Part shown: positions 6,744-14,587 of the stretch, in pieces
Position numbering within the stretch: position 1 is the stretch's first letter
Layout of the letters: each line of letters opens with the position of its first letter
Assembly (NCBI GenBank): GCA_018432645.1
Contig: JAHDSP010000194.1
Location: 1-14,587, forward strand
Origin: Bacteroidales bacterium
GTDB lineage: Bacteria; Bacteroidota; Bacteroidia; Bacteroidales; DTU049
DNA length: 14,587 bases
Direction: 5' to 3'
The notes under the pieces: generated by a model
What the model was told of the DNA's origin: nothing
Seen by the model: only the letters and a program-made list of their open reading frames with translations
The model's database searches: none
Made by a program: the position numbers and the translations under genes

Positions 6744-6751
6744 TACCTTTG
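6744..6751 (+). promoter_or_regulatory. -7 box of the rpmB promoter
   Basis: TACCTTTG matches TAnnTTTG exactly and sits 19 bases before the rpmB ATG. A T-run, but no TTTG, lies at the -33 distance. A T-rich upstream region is common for ribosomal-protein promoters. The predicted transcription start is near 6758, leaving a leader of about 13 bases. Confidence 0.6.
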
Positions 6752-6770
6752 CAATCTAAAATTTAAAATT

Positions 6771-7010
6771 ATGTCTAGAGTTTGTCAAATATCAGGAAAA
6801 AGGTCTTTAGTAGGTAATAAAGTATCTCACTCTAATCGTAAAACCAAACGTCGTTTTTATCCAAATTTACAAACTAAAAAATTTTATTGGCCAGAGGCAG
6901 GACGATGGATTACGCTAAAAGTATCTACTAGTGTGATGCGTGATATTAATAAAAAAGGTATCGATGCTGTTATGAGAGAGTCTATTAAATCTGGTAAATT
7001 TAGAGATTAA
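6771..7010 (+). CDS. rpmB: 50S ribosomal protein L28
   Basis: This small basic 79-residue protein begins [20 protein letters not shown], the standard L28 N-terminus. [11 protein letters not shown] and [10 protein letters not shown] follow, diagnostic for the family. L28 binds 23S rRNA in the large subunit. Only one Cys is present, so this is the zinc-free form. The gene has its own promoter and stands alone. The 257 bases after its stop contain no L33 gene or other reading frame, only AT-rich DNA with imperfect AT palindromes (about 7049-7072) that might serve as a terminator. In many Bacteroidota rpmB is followed by rpmG, and that arrangement is missing here. Confidence 0.98.
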   Translation: MSRVCQISGKRSLVGNKVSHSNRKTKRRFYPNLQTKKFYWPEAGRWITLKVSTSVMRDINKKGIDAVMRESIKSGKFRD

Positions 7011-7267
7011 TACTTATCAATATTTTTTAAAATCATTTATTTTTTAGATATAATCCTTTTATATTATCTACTATTCATAGAAGTGTGAGTATTGTATTTG
7101 TAGTTTTTTATTAAAAGTTAAAAAATTTTATTATTTTTAGTTTTACACAAATAATCTCATCATTTGAATTTTGAGAAATTAAAGAGTTATTAGATTTATA
7201 CTTACTTTTTCTATATCTTGAAATACTAATTGCCCGTTGTTTTTAAAAATATTTTTTAAAAATAAAA

Positions 7268-7879
7268 TTAAATAGGTGAAATATTATTCAAATAAAAATC
7301 TATTAAATCCCACTCTACTTGATCTTTATTATTATATTTTCTAATCATACCGATGCGTCTAACGAAATAATATTTTTCATAATCAGCAGTATCAACAGGA
7401 TTTTTCATGTATTTAAAAACTTTAATATTTTTATACCACCTTAATCCTACAGCTAAAGAATCAAGATCTTCTACATAATATAAATTATTGTAATTAAATC
7501 CTTTAAATTTATTACTAAAAAACATAGGACCATAGCCATATTTATTTAATACACAAGTTTGATATTTAGGATAAAATTCAGAAGTACCTATAAATAAAAA
7601 ATTTGCCTTTTTATTAGTAGAATAAACAAATTCAGAAAAATATTCATAATCATAAGAATCATCATCAGAAGCATATTTATTTATTTCGCTTCCTATTATT
7701 CTAAGGGTGTCTAAATCTTCGGAAACAGAATCTATGTAAATCCAATAGCTATTAACAGGGAAATAAGTAAAATCTTTTATTTCTTGGTCAAGAGTATATA
7801 CTGTCCTCTCTTCTTCGCAACTAGACATTATAAATACTCCAAAAATAATAAATAATAAAATAGATATTTTTGTTTTCAT
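7268..7879 (-). CDS. Putative surface lipoprotein, function unknown
   Basis: The 203-residue protein has a clean lipoprotein signal: MKTK, a hydrophobic run, then the lipobox MSSC with C21 lipidated. The residues after the Cys are EEER. An acidic stretch directly after the Cys resembles the lipoprotein export signal that sends Bacteroidota lipoproteins to the cell surface. The mature part opens with DFTYFPVNSYWIYIDS, a pattern common in short Bacteroidota lipoproteins of unknown role. It is Tyr/Phe-rich and probably a beta domain, and no family name can be given. It is 72 bases downstream of wbpA on the same strand but has its own promoter, so a link to the polysaccharide operon is not implied. 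Confidence 0.7.
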   Translation of the reverse strand: MKTKISILLFIIFGVFIMSSCEEERTVYTLDQEIKDFTYFPVNSYWIYIDSVSEDLDTLRIIGSEINKYASDDDSYDYEYFSEFVYSTNKKANFLFIGTSEFYPKYQTCVLNKYGYGPMFFSNKFKGFNYNNLYYVEDLDSLAVGLRWYKNIKVFKYMKNPVDTADYEKYYFVRRIGMIRKYNNKDQVEWDLIDFYLNNISPI

Positions 7880-7892
7880 AATTTATTTTTTT

Positions 7893-7926
7893 CAAAATTA
7901 AATAAAATTTTTTATAAAATCACAAA
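7893..7926 (-). promoter_or_regulatory. Promoter of the 203-aa lipoprotein gene
   Basis: On the minus strand, TTTG at 7923-7926 and TAATTTTG at 7893-7900 are separated by 22 bases. The -7 box is an exact TAnnTTTG match and ends 13 bases before the ATG. The spacer is slightly longer than the Bacteroides optimum. Confidence 0.5.
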
Positions 7927-7951
7927 TTTTTAGAAATAATTGTAAAATTAA

Positions 7952-9250
7952 TTATAAAGTCCAATATTTATAATTATTAATTTTACCTCTCAGCACACCT
8001 TTGATATCGACTACAATGCCTTTGCCATCATCACATAACAAATGAGATAGACTTTCTTCATCAAAATTTTCATAATTTTTATGTTTAACAGCTAGAACTA
8101 CAGCATCATATTTTTTGTCAGGTTTTTCTTTAAGTTTATAACCATATTCTTTGTAGAATTCATCTGCATCAGCCATATAATCTACTACATCCACATTTAT
8201 GCCATAGCTTTTCATTTCTGATATCATATCTACTACCCGAGTATTACGAATATCTGTAACGTTTTCTTTAAAAGTAACACCTAGAATTAGTACATTAGTT
8301 TTTAATAAATTTTTACCAGTAGCAATAAGTAATTTAGCAGTTTGCTCAGCTACATAATATCCCATATCGTCATTTACTTTTCTACCAGAAAGTATCACCT
8401 GAGAATGATAGCGATATTCATATGCTTTATGTACTAAATAATATGGATCTACGCCGATACAATGCCCACCTACAAGTCCTGGTTCAAATTTTAGAAAATT
8501 CCATTTGGTTCCAGCAGCTTCTAATACATCATAAGTATTGATGTTCATTTTATTAAAAATAATAGACAATTCATTCATTAGAGCTATATTAATATCTCTT
8601 TGAGTATTTTCAATGATTTTAGCAGATTCTGCTACTTTAACTGTAGGAGCTCTATGTACACCAGCTTTCACTACCCAGCTATAAATAGTAGCTATTTGAT
8701 CTAAACTTTCTTGATCGCAGCCAGAGACTACCTTAATAGTATTAGCTAGGGTATGATTAGGATCACCAGGATTTATCCTTTCTGGAGAGTAACCAAATTT
8801 AAAATCAATGCATCTTTTAAGACCGCTAATTTTTTCGATTACAGGTATACAATCTTCTTCTGTTGCGCCTGGATAAACTGTAGATTCATAAACTACATAA
8901 TCACCTTTTTTGATGACTTTGCCAATAGTTTCGCTAGCACTTATCAGCATACTAAGGTCCGGTAAATTGTGCTTATTTACTGGCGTTGGAACTGTAACAA
9001 TATAAAAGGATGCCTTATGCAAATCCTCATAATTATAAGTAAATTCTATATCACAATTCTCAAACTCTTCTGATGTTAACTCATCACTAGGGTCTATATG
9101 ATTTTTTAATAATTCTACTCTGTCTGGCTTAATATCATAGCCTATCACATGTATTTGTTTAGCAAAAGCTAAAGCAATAGGCAAGCCTACATAACCCATA
9201 CCAATAACTCCAATAGAAGTTTTTTTAGATTTTAAATCTTCGGATATCAT
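7952..9250 (-). CDS. wbpA: UDP-GlcNAc 6-dehydrogenase (WbpA-type nucleotide-sugar dehydrogenase)
   Basis: This enzyme of the UDP-glucose/GDP-mannose dehydrogenase superfamily (432 residues) oxidises C6 of UDP-GlcNAc to the uronic acid in two NAD+-dependent steps. The N-terminal Rossmann motif IGMGYVGLP is at 16-24. VTVPTPV lies near 85 and YESTVYPGATEE near 121. The catalytic cysteine is C264 in GGHCIGVDPYYL, and the C-terminal domain contains LGVTFKENVTDIRNTR. The sequence alone fits WbpA, TviB or WbpO types. The neighbouring WbpB, WbpD and WbpE homologues favour WbpA. Its ATG overlaps the wbpB stop by four bases (ATGA), so the two are translationally coupled. It is the last gene of the operon although it performs the first reaction. 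Confidence 0.9.
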   Translation of the reverse strand: MISEDLKSKKTSIGVIGMGYVGLPIALAFAKQIHVIGYDIKPDRVELLKNHIDPSDELTSEEFENCDIEFTYNYEDLHKASFYIVTVPTPVNKHNLPDLSMLISASETIGKVIKKGDYVVYESTVYPGATEEDCIPVIEKISGLKRCIDFKFGYSPERINPGDPNHTLANTIKVVSGCDQESLDQIATIYSWVVKAGVHRAPTVKVAESAKIIENTQRDINIALMNELSIIFNKMNINTYDVLEAAGTKWNFLKFEPGLVGGHCIGVDPYYLVHKAYEYRYHSQVILSGRKVNDDMGYYVAEQTAKLLIATGKNLLKTNVLILGVTFKENVTDIRNTRVVDMISEMKSYGINVDVVDYMADADEFYKEYGYKLKEKPDKKYDAVVLAVKHKNYENFDEESLSHLLCDDGKGIVVDIKGVLRGKINNYKYWTL

Positions 9251-10212
9251 AATTCTTTAATAATTTGTTTTGCAATAGGATGAAGCTCGCCATGATGAAT
9301 ATTGGGCGTGCTATTGCGAATAGAATGTGCTAATTCTATTGATGCACGAACATCCTCGGGAGTGAAACCTCTACCAGCTAGAATTTCTCTATAGCTCAAG
9401 GTATGTAACTCTGTGAAGCCTTCAGAGAATTCAAATTCTTCATTATTTAGTAAAATAGAACGATAAGTCCTTTTACCCTCAATAATAGCTTTTTCTGGTA
9501 AATCTGATGAATTAATAGATAGAAACCATCTAACACGAGCTTTTTCTAATTCTAAATAACCTGCAGCTCTATCTTTATTATGAAAATGTACATATGAATT
9601 TTCTAATTTGCCAAAAATCCAAAGTAACATATCAAAAAAATGAATACCTATATTAGTAGCTACGCCACCGGATTTAGCATTATCACCTTTCCATGAATAA
9701 TAATACCAATTACCACGAGAAGTGATGTAGGTGAGATCTATATCTACTTTATGATCATTAGCAGAGCTATCTATTTGTTTTTTTAATTCTTTGATTTTAT
9801 CATGCAATCGTAGTTGTAGAATAGTATTAATCTTAAAGCCTGTTTCTTTTTCTATTACTTGTAGAGCATCTATATTCCATGGATTGAGGACAAGTGGTTT
9901 CTCACAGATAGCATTTGCTTGATTTCTAAGTGCTAATCTGATATGAGCATCATGCAAATAATTAGGAGAGCAAATACTGACGTAATGAATTTTTTTATCT
10001 TCTCCTAAACGTCTCAATTTATCTAAATGTCTATCGAAGCGTTCTGATTCTCTGAAATAATCAGCTTCGGGAGAATATGAATCTATTATGCCAATGCTAT
10101 CATACGGATCTAAAACTGCTACAAGCTTATTGCCAGTATCTTTGATAGCTTTCATATGTCTAGGAGCTATATAACCTGCTGCTCCTATAATAGCAAAATT
10201 AAATTTATTCAT
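9247..10212 (-). CDS. wbpB: UDP-GlcNAcA 3-dehydrogenase (WbpB/WlbA-type oxidoreductase)
   Basis: This member of the Gfo/Idh/MocA family (321 residues) oxidises C3 of UDP-N-acetylglucosaminuronic acid to the 3-keto sugar, using tightly bound NAD. The nucleotide-binding motif [13 protein letters not shown] occupies 8-20. The catalytic EKP lysine is K105, and H191 (GIHFFDML) is the expected second catalytic residue. The lines [31 protein letters not shown] and [16 protein letters not shown] closely resemble WlbA/WbpB proteins. In Pseudomonas the reduced cofactor is recycled by 2-oxoglutarate and the transaminase supplies the amino group. The start overlaps the wbpD stop by four bases, and the gene's own stop overlaps the wbpA start by four. 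It acts in the cytoplasm. Confidence 0.92.
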   Translation of the reverse strand: MNKFNFAIIGAAGYIAPRHMKAIKDTGNKLVAVLDPYDSIGIIDSYSPEADYFRESERFDRHLDKLRRLGEDKKIHYVSICSPNYLHDAHIRLALRNQANAICEKPLVLNPWNIDALQVIEKETGFKINTILQLRLHDKIKELKKQIDSSANDHKVDIDLTYITSRGNWYYYSWKGDNAKSGGVATNIGIHFFDMLLWIFGKLENSYVHFHNKDRAAGYLELEKARVRWFLSINSSDLPEKAIIEGKRTYRSILLNNEEFEFSEGFTELHTLSYREILAGRGFTPEDVRASIELAHSIRNSTPNIHHGELHPIAKQIIKEL

Positions 10213-10787
10213 TTTATTCTAATTACTTTATTATCTTTTAATTGGTATAATTGATGACTTTCGGGACATTCTGCTATATTATTATCATTGAAAAATAATC
10301 TATGACCATATTCACTCATCCATCCTATTTGTCTAGCGGGTGTTCCAACAACTAAAGCATAAGGAGGTACATTTTTAGTAACTACAGCTCCAGCTCCGAC
10401 AAAAGAATATTCACCTAATTCTACTCCACAAACGATAGTAGCATTAGCACCTACAGTAGCTCCCTTACGAAGTATAGTTGCTTGATATTGATCTTTTCTA
10501 ACAATAGCACTACGAGGATTAATAATATTAGTAAAAACCATACTAGGACCTAGAAATACATCATCTTCGCAAATCACGCCAGTATAAAGAGAAACATTAT
10601 TTTGTACTTTTACATTATTACCTAGACGTACTCCCGTAGCTACAAATACATTTTGCCCTAGAGAACAGTTCTCACCGATATAAGCACCAGACATAATGTG
10701 GCAAAAATGCCAAATTTTAGTTCCTTTTTCTATAGTTGCTCCATCATCAATTACTGCAGTAGGATGTGCATAATATTCAATATTCAT
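10209..10787 (-). CDS. wbpD: UDP-3-amino-GlcNAcA N-acetyltransferase (WbpD type, left-handed beta helix)
   Basis: This 192-residue hexapeptide-repeat acetyltransferase is expected to add an acetyl group from acetyl-CoA to the 3-amine formed by WbpE. This yields UDP-2,3-diacetamido-2,3-dideoxy-glucuronic acid. Isoleucine/valine-rich hexapeptide coils run through most of the protein: [26 protein letters not shown], and [25 protein letters not shown]. The loop [18 protein letters not shown] and the end stretch [24 protein letters not shown] are typical of the WbpD/WlbB subfamily. It starts two bases after the wbpE stop and overlaps wbpB by four, inside a coupled operon. Family members work as trimers. 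Confidence 0.92.
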   Translation of the reverse strand: MNIEYYAHPTAVIDDGATIEKGTKIWHFCHIMSGAYIGENCSLGQNVFVATGVRLGNNVKVQNNVSLYTGVICEDDVFLGPSMVFTNIINPRSAIVRKDQYQATILRKGATVGANATIVCGVELGEYSFVGAGAVVTKNVPPYALVVGTPARQIGWMSEYGHRLFFNDNNIAECPESHQLYQLKDNKVIRIK

Positions 10788-10789
10788 AA

Positions 10790-11920
10790 TTATTTATTTA
10801 TAAATTCTAAAACTGACCTTGTAATATATTCTAATTGTTCTTCATCGAGCTCTGTATGCATAGGTAGAGAAAAAACAACTTTAGATAAATGTTCAGAAAT
10901 TGGATAATTCTCACCAGCTTTCACATAATGTTGATAAGCTTTTTGCAGATGTATTGGTACTGGATAATAAATCATAGCGGGTATTTGCTTTTCTTTCAGA
11001 AAATTTAGCAACTCATTTCTAGGAAAATCAACGGCTTGCAAAGTATATTGATGAAAAACATGAGAAGATTTAGCAAAACGCATAGGTATTTTTAATTTTG
11101 GTTCACTAGCAAAAGCTTTATCATAAAAAGCTGCTGCCTTTTGTCTAGCAGCAATATAATTATCTAAATATTGCAATTTCACTTTTAAAATAGCAGCTTG
11201 TAAAGTATCTAAACGAGAATTAACACCTATGTAGTCATGATAGTAACGTTTTTTCATACCATGATTGACGATATAACTTAGTTTTTCAGCTAATGCATCA
11301 GAATTAGTAAATAAAGCTCCACCATCACCATAACAACCTAAATTTTTAGAAGGGAAAAAAGAAGTGCAGCCAATATCACCGATAGTACCAGATTTTGATA
11401 TCTTACCATTAGAAAAAAAGAAATCAGCACCAATAGCTTGAGCATTATCTTCTATCACATAAATATTATTTTCTTTAGCTATACTCATTATTTCCTCCAT
11501 ATCAGCACATTGACCAAAAAGATGAACAGGAATGATAGCTTTAGTATTTTTAGTAATTAATTTTTTAATATCATCTACATTAATATTGAAAGTATCTGGA
11601 TTTACATCAGCAAAAACTGGTTTGAGGCCGAGTAGAGCTACAACCTCTACAGTAGAAATGAAAGTAAATGTAGGAGTGATAACTTCATCACCTGGTTTCA
11701 GGTCTAGAGACATTAAAGCTATTTGCAAGGCATCCGTACCATTAGCACATGGTATCACATGCTTTACATTTAAATATTTTTCTAAATCTTGTTTAAAATC
11801 ATTTACTACTGGACCATTGATAAAAGCAGTAGAATCTATCACTTGCTGTATAGCACTATCTATTTGAGTTTTGATATTTTGATACTGCGTTTGCAGATCA
11901 ACCATCTTAATAGGTTTCAT
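10790..11920 (-). CDS. wbpE: UDP-3-keto-GlcNAcA C3 aminotransferase (WbpE type, DegT/DnrJ/EryC1/StrS family)
   Basis: This PLP-dependent sugar aminotransferase adds an amino group from glutamate to the 3-keto sugar made by WbpB. A TTG at 11935 is in frame but belongs to the promoter -7 box, so the ATG at 11920 ([13 protein letters not shown]) is chosen, giving 376 residues. An ATG at 11905 is also possible. Family motifs are present: [38 protein letters not shown], and [11 protein letters not shown] with the PLP-contacting Asp. [16 protein letters not shown] holds the Schiff-base lysine, K192 from the chosen start. The C-terminal part has the usual [17 protein letters not shown] substrate segment. 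It is the first gene of the operon, directly behind the promoter, and is followed by wbpD after two bases. Confidence 0.93.
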   Translation of the reverse strand: MKPIKMVDLQTQYQNIKTQIDSAIQQVIDSTAFINGPVVNDFKQDLEKYLNVKHVIPCANGTDALQIALMSLDLKPGDEVITPTFTFISTVEVVALLGLKPVFADVNPDTFNINVDDIKKLITKNTKAIIPVHLFGQCADMEEIMSIAKENNIYVIEDNAQAIGADFFFSNGKISKSGTIGDIGCTSFFPSKNLGCYGDGGALFTNSDALAEKLSYIVNHGMKKRYYHDYIGVNSRLDTLQAAILKVKLQYLDNYIAARQKAAAFYDKAFASEPKLKIPMRFAKSSHVFHQYTLQAVDFPRNELLNFLKEKQIPAMIYYPVPIHLQKAYQHYVKAGENYPISEHLSKVVFSLPMHTELDEEQLEYITRSVLEFINK

Positions 11921-11932
11921 TAAAGTTTTTTG

Positions 11933-11940
11933 CAAAAGTA
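11933..11940 (-). promoter_or_regulatory. -7 box of the wbpE-D-B-A operon promoter
   Basis: On the minus strand this is TACTTTTG, an exact TAnnTTTG match, 12 bases before the wbpE ATG. Transcription would start near 11926 with a leader of about six bases, so the message would be nearly leaderless. No TTTG is seen at the -33 distance. It lies in the 53-base gap after the upstream gene's stop. Confidence 0.5.
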
Positions 11941-11988
11941 AAAATTTTTAGCGAAAAAATTTATAAATTAAAGATATTTTTTTAGTAT

Positions 11989-14268
11989 TTATCTTTTTAT
12001 AATTTCTATTTTGTCATCTTTGCCAAATAATAGTACTAATGAGCTATCCCAATATAATGCGTCAACAGATTTAATAGAAGAAAGATTATCTAATATGTGC
12101 ATATGAGCTGATAAAATGATAAAATTTTCATCTGGCATTTTGATGATTATCGGTGCATATTTTTTAATCCAAGATAATTTATTTTCTTTGGGGATAATAG
12201 TACCTTTATATTTGAATTCTTTTACTGTTTTTCCATTATCTTTATCTATCCATGCGACGATAGATTTATTCCACATTATTAATGTATCGCCAATAAAAGT
12301 ACAATTATTATAGCCGGTTTTTTTCCCAATAATAGAACCTTGTTTGGGGTTTTTCAAATTAAACAATTTGCCATTAGCATCTATTAAATAAAGTGTAGAC
12401 TGATTTTTAGAAAAATATAAATCTTTCAATGAATTATTAAATTTATATTGAGCTTGTCTTTCACCTTTTCTATTGTATAAAGTTAAAATATTCTTGTCTG
12501 CCACGCAAATGAATTCCTTAGAATCCCAAATAGCATAGGCAACCTTTGCATTCATACTAGCTTTAATAGTTTTCCATCCCTCTGGAGTTTCTCCATTACT
12601 ATTATTATTATGCAAAATTCCATCATCACTAAGATAAAATAATCGTTGCAATCCATCATCATATTTAAAAAGTGCATAACCTAAAATTCTATTTTCTTTT
12701 TTCCACTTCAATGTGCCCGCCATGTCATACATAAACATTCCATTATTACTAACTAAAAGTAAATTTTCAGAATTATCATTCATTATTAAAACATCAATAA
12801 TATCATCATCAGGTAAATCAATTTCTACAAAACTACTATTTATTAAACCCTCAATAAAAAAGCTATTACTTTGAAAATATGTTACATAAAGATTAGTAGG
12901 AGAATACACTAGTTTAAAATCTGAACAATTTTTACAAATTTTGTTATATAGATTTAGCACATCTACTTTATGGTCATCATACGATTTAGCATCCCAAATA
13001 AATAATCGTTGAGAATTAATATCTGCACTATTCAAAATCCATAAATTGCCAAGTTTTTCTTTATCTAATGCAAAAGGAGAAGCAAAATTCTTTAAAAAAG
13101 CTAATTCACTAAGCCTAGATGAGATATATAAAGAAACATTTTTATAAACTTCCTTTTGAATAAATGGAAAAATACTTTTGCTCAAAGACTCTAATAAACT
13201 CAAATCATCAAAATAATATAATAATGTATCTTTTAGATAAAAATAAGAAAAATGGTTGCGCTTACCACTATTATAAAAAATATTTTCATTTAATTTCCAT
13301 AAATTTTTATCCGTAACATCTAAATGATTATTTAGAAAATTTATAACACTTGTAGTATCCCTACATTGCATTATCAAAAGGGGATAATCATTCATAATAC
13401 TCAGTAAAATATAGTTCCCAATCAAGTTAGAAAATTCACCGTCACTAAACAAATTATTATTAATATTTGATAGATGAGAGCTCAAAGCTTCGGATAATGT
13501 TTTATCTTTTGCTTTATAAATTGTAAAAAATTGATCAACCTGTGATGGGATAATAGATGAATTGAAGAAATCTTTAGAAGAATTAAACGTACTTTTTTGC
13601 TTAGGAAAACTCTGATAAAAAAACCACAAATCATTTTGCTTATCAATATTGAAATAATAAGTAGTATCATAAATTTCAGAAATAAAATTTATGCTCCATT
13701 TACCCCATTTATCATTTAATTTTTCAAATTTTTCTGGATTAATAGCTAGGTGCAATTTAAAATTTGAATTAAATCTGAAATAATTTTCTACATAATCAAT
13801 AGCTCCTTTACTAGCAGGCAAATAATTTTTATTAGTAGCAAATAAAACAAGTGGAAAATACTGAATATCAAATATTTCATTAATATTATTCAAAAATTGA
13901 AACTTATTAATTTTTTTAAACCCTATTTTGTCCAAATATTTAACAAATTTTCTTTTATTAAAATTGACATCAACATTAAAGATCCAATAAACTTTTGGAG
14001 AATCAATAACGAAATAAATTTTTTGAAAAATATTTTGCGAATCCAGCATAGAATCGAGAATATCAGGTAAAAAAGTCTCATTTAAAGTACTATCACTCAT
14101 ACAGAATTCATAATTAGAATCATCTATAAGCCATATTTCATCGTAAGAACTATCAATAATATCTGAAACATTATGCTTATAAACCATTAAATTAGGGAAT
14201 AAATAAATAGCTAATCCTATAAAAACAGCAATAATCAAGGCGAGAATGATATACCGGAATTTATTCAT
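11989..14268 (-). CDS. Large membrane-anchored protein with propeller-like C-terminus, unrecognised
   Basis: I do not recognise a family for this 759-residue protein. A single hydrophobic helix at about residues 6-24 (YIILALIIAVFIGLAIYLF) follows a short basic start and looks like a signal anchor, so most of the protein would lie in the periplasm. The middle (about 30-480) is rich in Asn, Phe, Tyr and Leu without an obvious motif. From about 480 the sequence shows short repeated beta units: LLLVSNNGMFMYDMAGTLKW, FYLSDDGILHN, FICVADKNILTLYNRKGE, LYLIDANGKLFNL. Each has the strand-turn-strand look of a PQQ- or WD-like beta propeller. The ATG is supported by the signal anchor. It is upstream of, and 53 bases from, the wbp operon's promoter region and need not be part of it. 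Confidence 0.6.
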   Translation of the reverse strand: MNKFRYIILALIIAVFIGLAIYLFPNLMVYKHNVSDIIDSSYDEIWLIDDSNYEFCMSDSTLNETFLPDILDSMLDSQNIFQKIYFVIDSPKVYWIFNVDVNFNKRKFVKYLDKIGFKKINKFQFLNNINEIFDIQYFPLVLFATNKNYLPASKGAIDYVENYFRFNSNFKLHLAINPEKFEKLNDKWGKWSINFISEIYDTTYYFNIDKQNDLWFFYQSFPKQKSTFNSSKDFFNSSIIPSQVDQFFTIYKAKDKTLSEALSSHLSNINNNLFSDGEFSNLIGNYILLSIMNDYPLLIMQCRDTTSVINFLNNHLDVTDKNLWKLNENIFYNSGKRNHFSYFYLKDTLLYYFDDLSLLESLSKSIFPFIQKEVYKNVSLYISSRLSELAFLKNFASPFALDKEKLGNLWILNSADINSQRLFIWDAKSYDDHKVDVLNLYNKICKNCSDFKLVYSPTNLYVTYFQSNSFFIEGLINSSFVEIDLPDDDIIDVLIMNDNSENLLLVSNNGMFMYDMAGTLKWKKENRILGYALFKYDDGLQRLFYLSDDGILHNNNSNGETPEGWKTIKASMNAKVAYAIWDSKEFICVADKNILTLYNRKGERQAQYKFNNSLKDLYFSKNQSTLYLIDANGKLFNLKNPKQGSIIGKKTGYNNCTFIGDTLIMWNKSIVAWIDKDNGKTVKEFKYKGTIIPKENKLSWIKKYAPIIIKMPDENFIILSAHMHILDNLSSIKSVDALYWDSSLVLLFGKDDKIEIIKR

Positions 14269-14350
14269 TGGATAAACAAAATTTTAGGCCAAATTAATAA
14301 AATAAAGTGAAATAAAAGGTGAAAGAAAAATAATTATTTTTAAATTTATA

Positions 14351-14383
14351 TTGGGTAACTAATTAAAATTTTTTATATATTTG
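14351..14383 (+). promoter_or_regulatory. Promoter of the gene at the window end
   Basis: TATATTTG at 14376-14383 matches TAnnTTTG exactly. TTGG at 14351-14354 could serve as the -33 element, with a spacer of 21 bases. The ATG follows 18 bases after the -7 box. Confidence 0.45.
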
Positions 14384-14401
14384 TAAAAAAATATTAAAAT
14401 T

Positions 14402-14587
14402 ATGAAACAGATAATCGAAGACGTAGAAGAGTATATCTCTATGGGCAAGCAAGAGAATCTCGCATTTTTAGATAATCTATACAATTTATTATTAGAGAAA
14501 GAGGCTGATGCAGTTGATTATCAAGAGGTAAAAACTCTGAGTGCTGCTCCTCTGTGTCCTAATTGTGAAAGTAGTAATATCATCAAG
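14402..14587 (+). CDS. 5' part of a gene with a zinc-ribbon CPNC motif; possible transposase
   Basis: The gene runs off the window after 62 codons. The start is an ATG preceded by an A-rich leader and a good promoter. The visible protein begins MKQIIEDVEEYISMGKQEN, a charged, probably helical segment of about 45 residues. It then reaches LCPNCESSNIIK, the first half of a zinc ribbon. A helical lead followed by CPxCxSxxIIK resembles the N-terminus of IS1595- or IS1-type transposases, where the ribbon binds DNA. The second Cys pair and the catalytic domain would lie beyond the window, so this remains a guess. Other zinc-ribbon regulators are possible. Confidence 0.4.
   Translation, partial: MKQIIEDVEEYISMGKQENLAFLDNLYNLLLEKEADAVDYQEVKTLSAAPLCPNCESSNIIK

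Noticed and set aside
7049..7072. Rho-independent terminator after rpmB
   Set aside because: The AT-only palindrome is imperfect, has no GC in the stem, and is not followed by a T-run. It is too weak to call.
7268..7951. 203-residue lipoprotein as the fifth gene of the wbp operon
   Set aside because: It has its own TTTG/TAnnTTTG promoter and a 72-base gap after wbpA, while the wbp genes are spaced by 2 bases or overlap by 4.
8753..8965. Plus-strand reading frame of 70 codons inside wbpA
   Set aside because: It is antisense to a well-conserved gene, and its translation shows no family motif. The same holds for the other opposite-strand frames inside miaA, wbpE, wbpD, the 759-residue gene and the TonB-C and WG genes.
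1..14587. tRNA, rRNA or riboswitch genes
   Set aside because: No cloverleaf, conserved rRNA stretch or known riboswitch core was seen by eye on either strand. A tRNAscan-SE or Infernal run would be decisive.

Overview
The window is strongly AT-rich chromosomal DNA from a member of the Bacteroidota (Bacteroidetes). Several independent signs agree. Promoters match the phylum's TAnnTTTG -7 box, twice with an upstream TTTG. Shine-Dalgarno sequences are absent and A/T-rich leaders are present instead. Lipoprotein signals are frequent, and TonB-C and WG-repeat proteins occur. The L28 and Omp85 proteins have a Bacteroidota flavour. No species can be named from this sequence.

Layout. (1) 1-2650, plus strand: a promoter, a secreted protein with two TonB C-terminal domains, and a secreted WG-repeat protein. 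This block is visibly less AT-rich than the rest. The WG gene is bracketed by inverted GTTATCGG / CCGATAAC sequences in small GC-richer patches, so the block may be accessory DNA. (2) 2657-6373, minus strand: ung, an Omp85-type outer-membrane barrel overlapping it by 19 bp, miaA, and a small lipoprotein. A solo copy of a 25-bp repeat end sits between the barrel gene and miaA. (3) 6401-6703: a non-coding MITE-like element of about 290 bp. It has 25-bp terminal inverted repeats, a possible 8-bp target duplication, and inner arrays of CACAAAG units. It lies between ung and rpmB. (4) 6771-7010: rpmB (L28), plus strand, without the rpmG neighbour usual in this phylum. (5) 7268-7879: a lipoprotein with its own promoter. 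(6) 7952-11920, minus strand: a translationally coupled four-gene operon that reads wbpE, wbpD, wbpB, wbpA in transcription order. (7) 11989-14268: a large membrane-anchored protein that I do not recognise. (8) 14402 to the window end: the start of a plus-strand gene with its own promoter, possibly a zinc-ribbon transposase.

Function. The clearest system is the four-gene module. By homology with the Pseudomonas WbpA/B/E/D pathway it converts UDP-GlcNAc to UDP-2,3-diacetamido-2,3-dideoxy-D-glucuronic acid, a surface-polysaccharide precursor. WbpA oxidises C6, WbpB oxidises C3, WbpE aminates C3 and WbpD acetylates the new amine. No epimerase (WbpI), glycosyltransferase or export gene is present. 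The ung-barrel-miaA group combines DNA repair, envelope and tRNA-modification genes and looks like ordinary core content. The most unusual non-coding feature is the MITE-like element, which reaches into the likely ung promoter.
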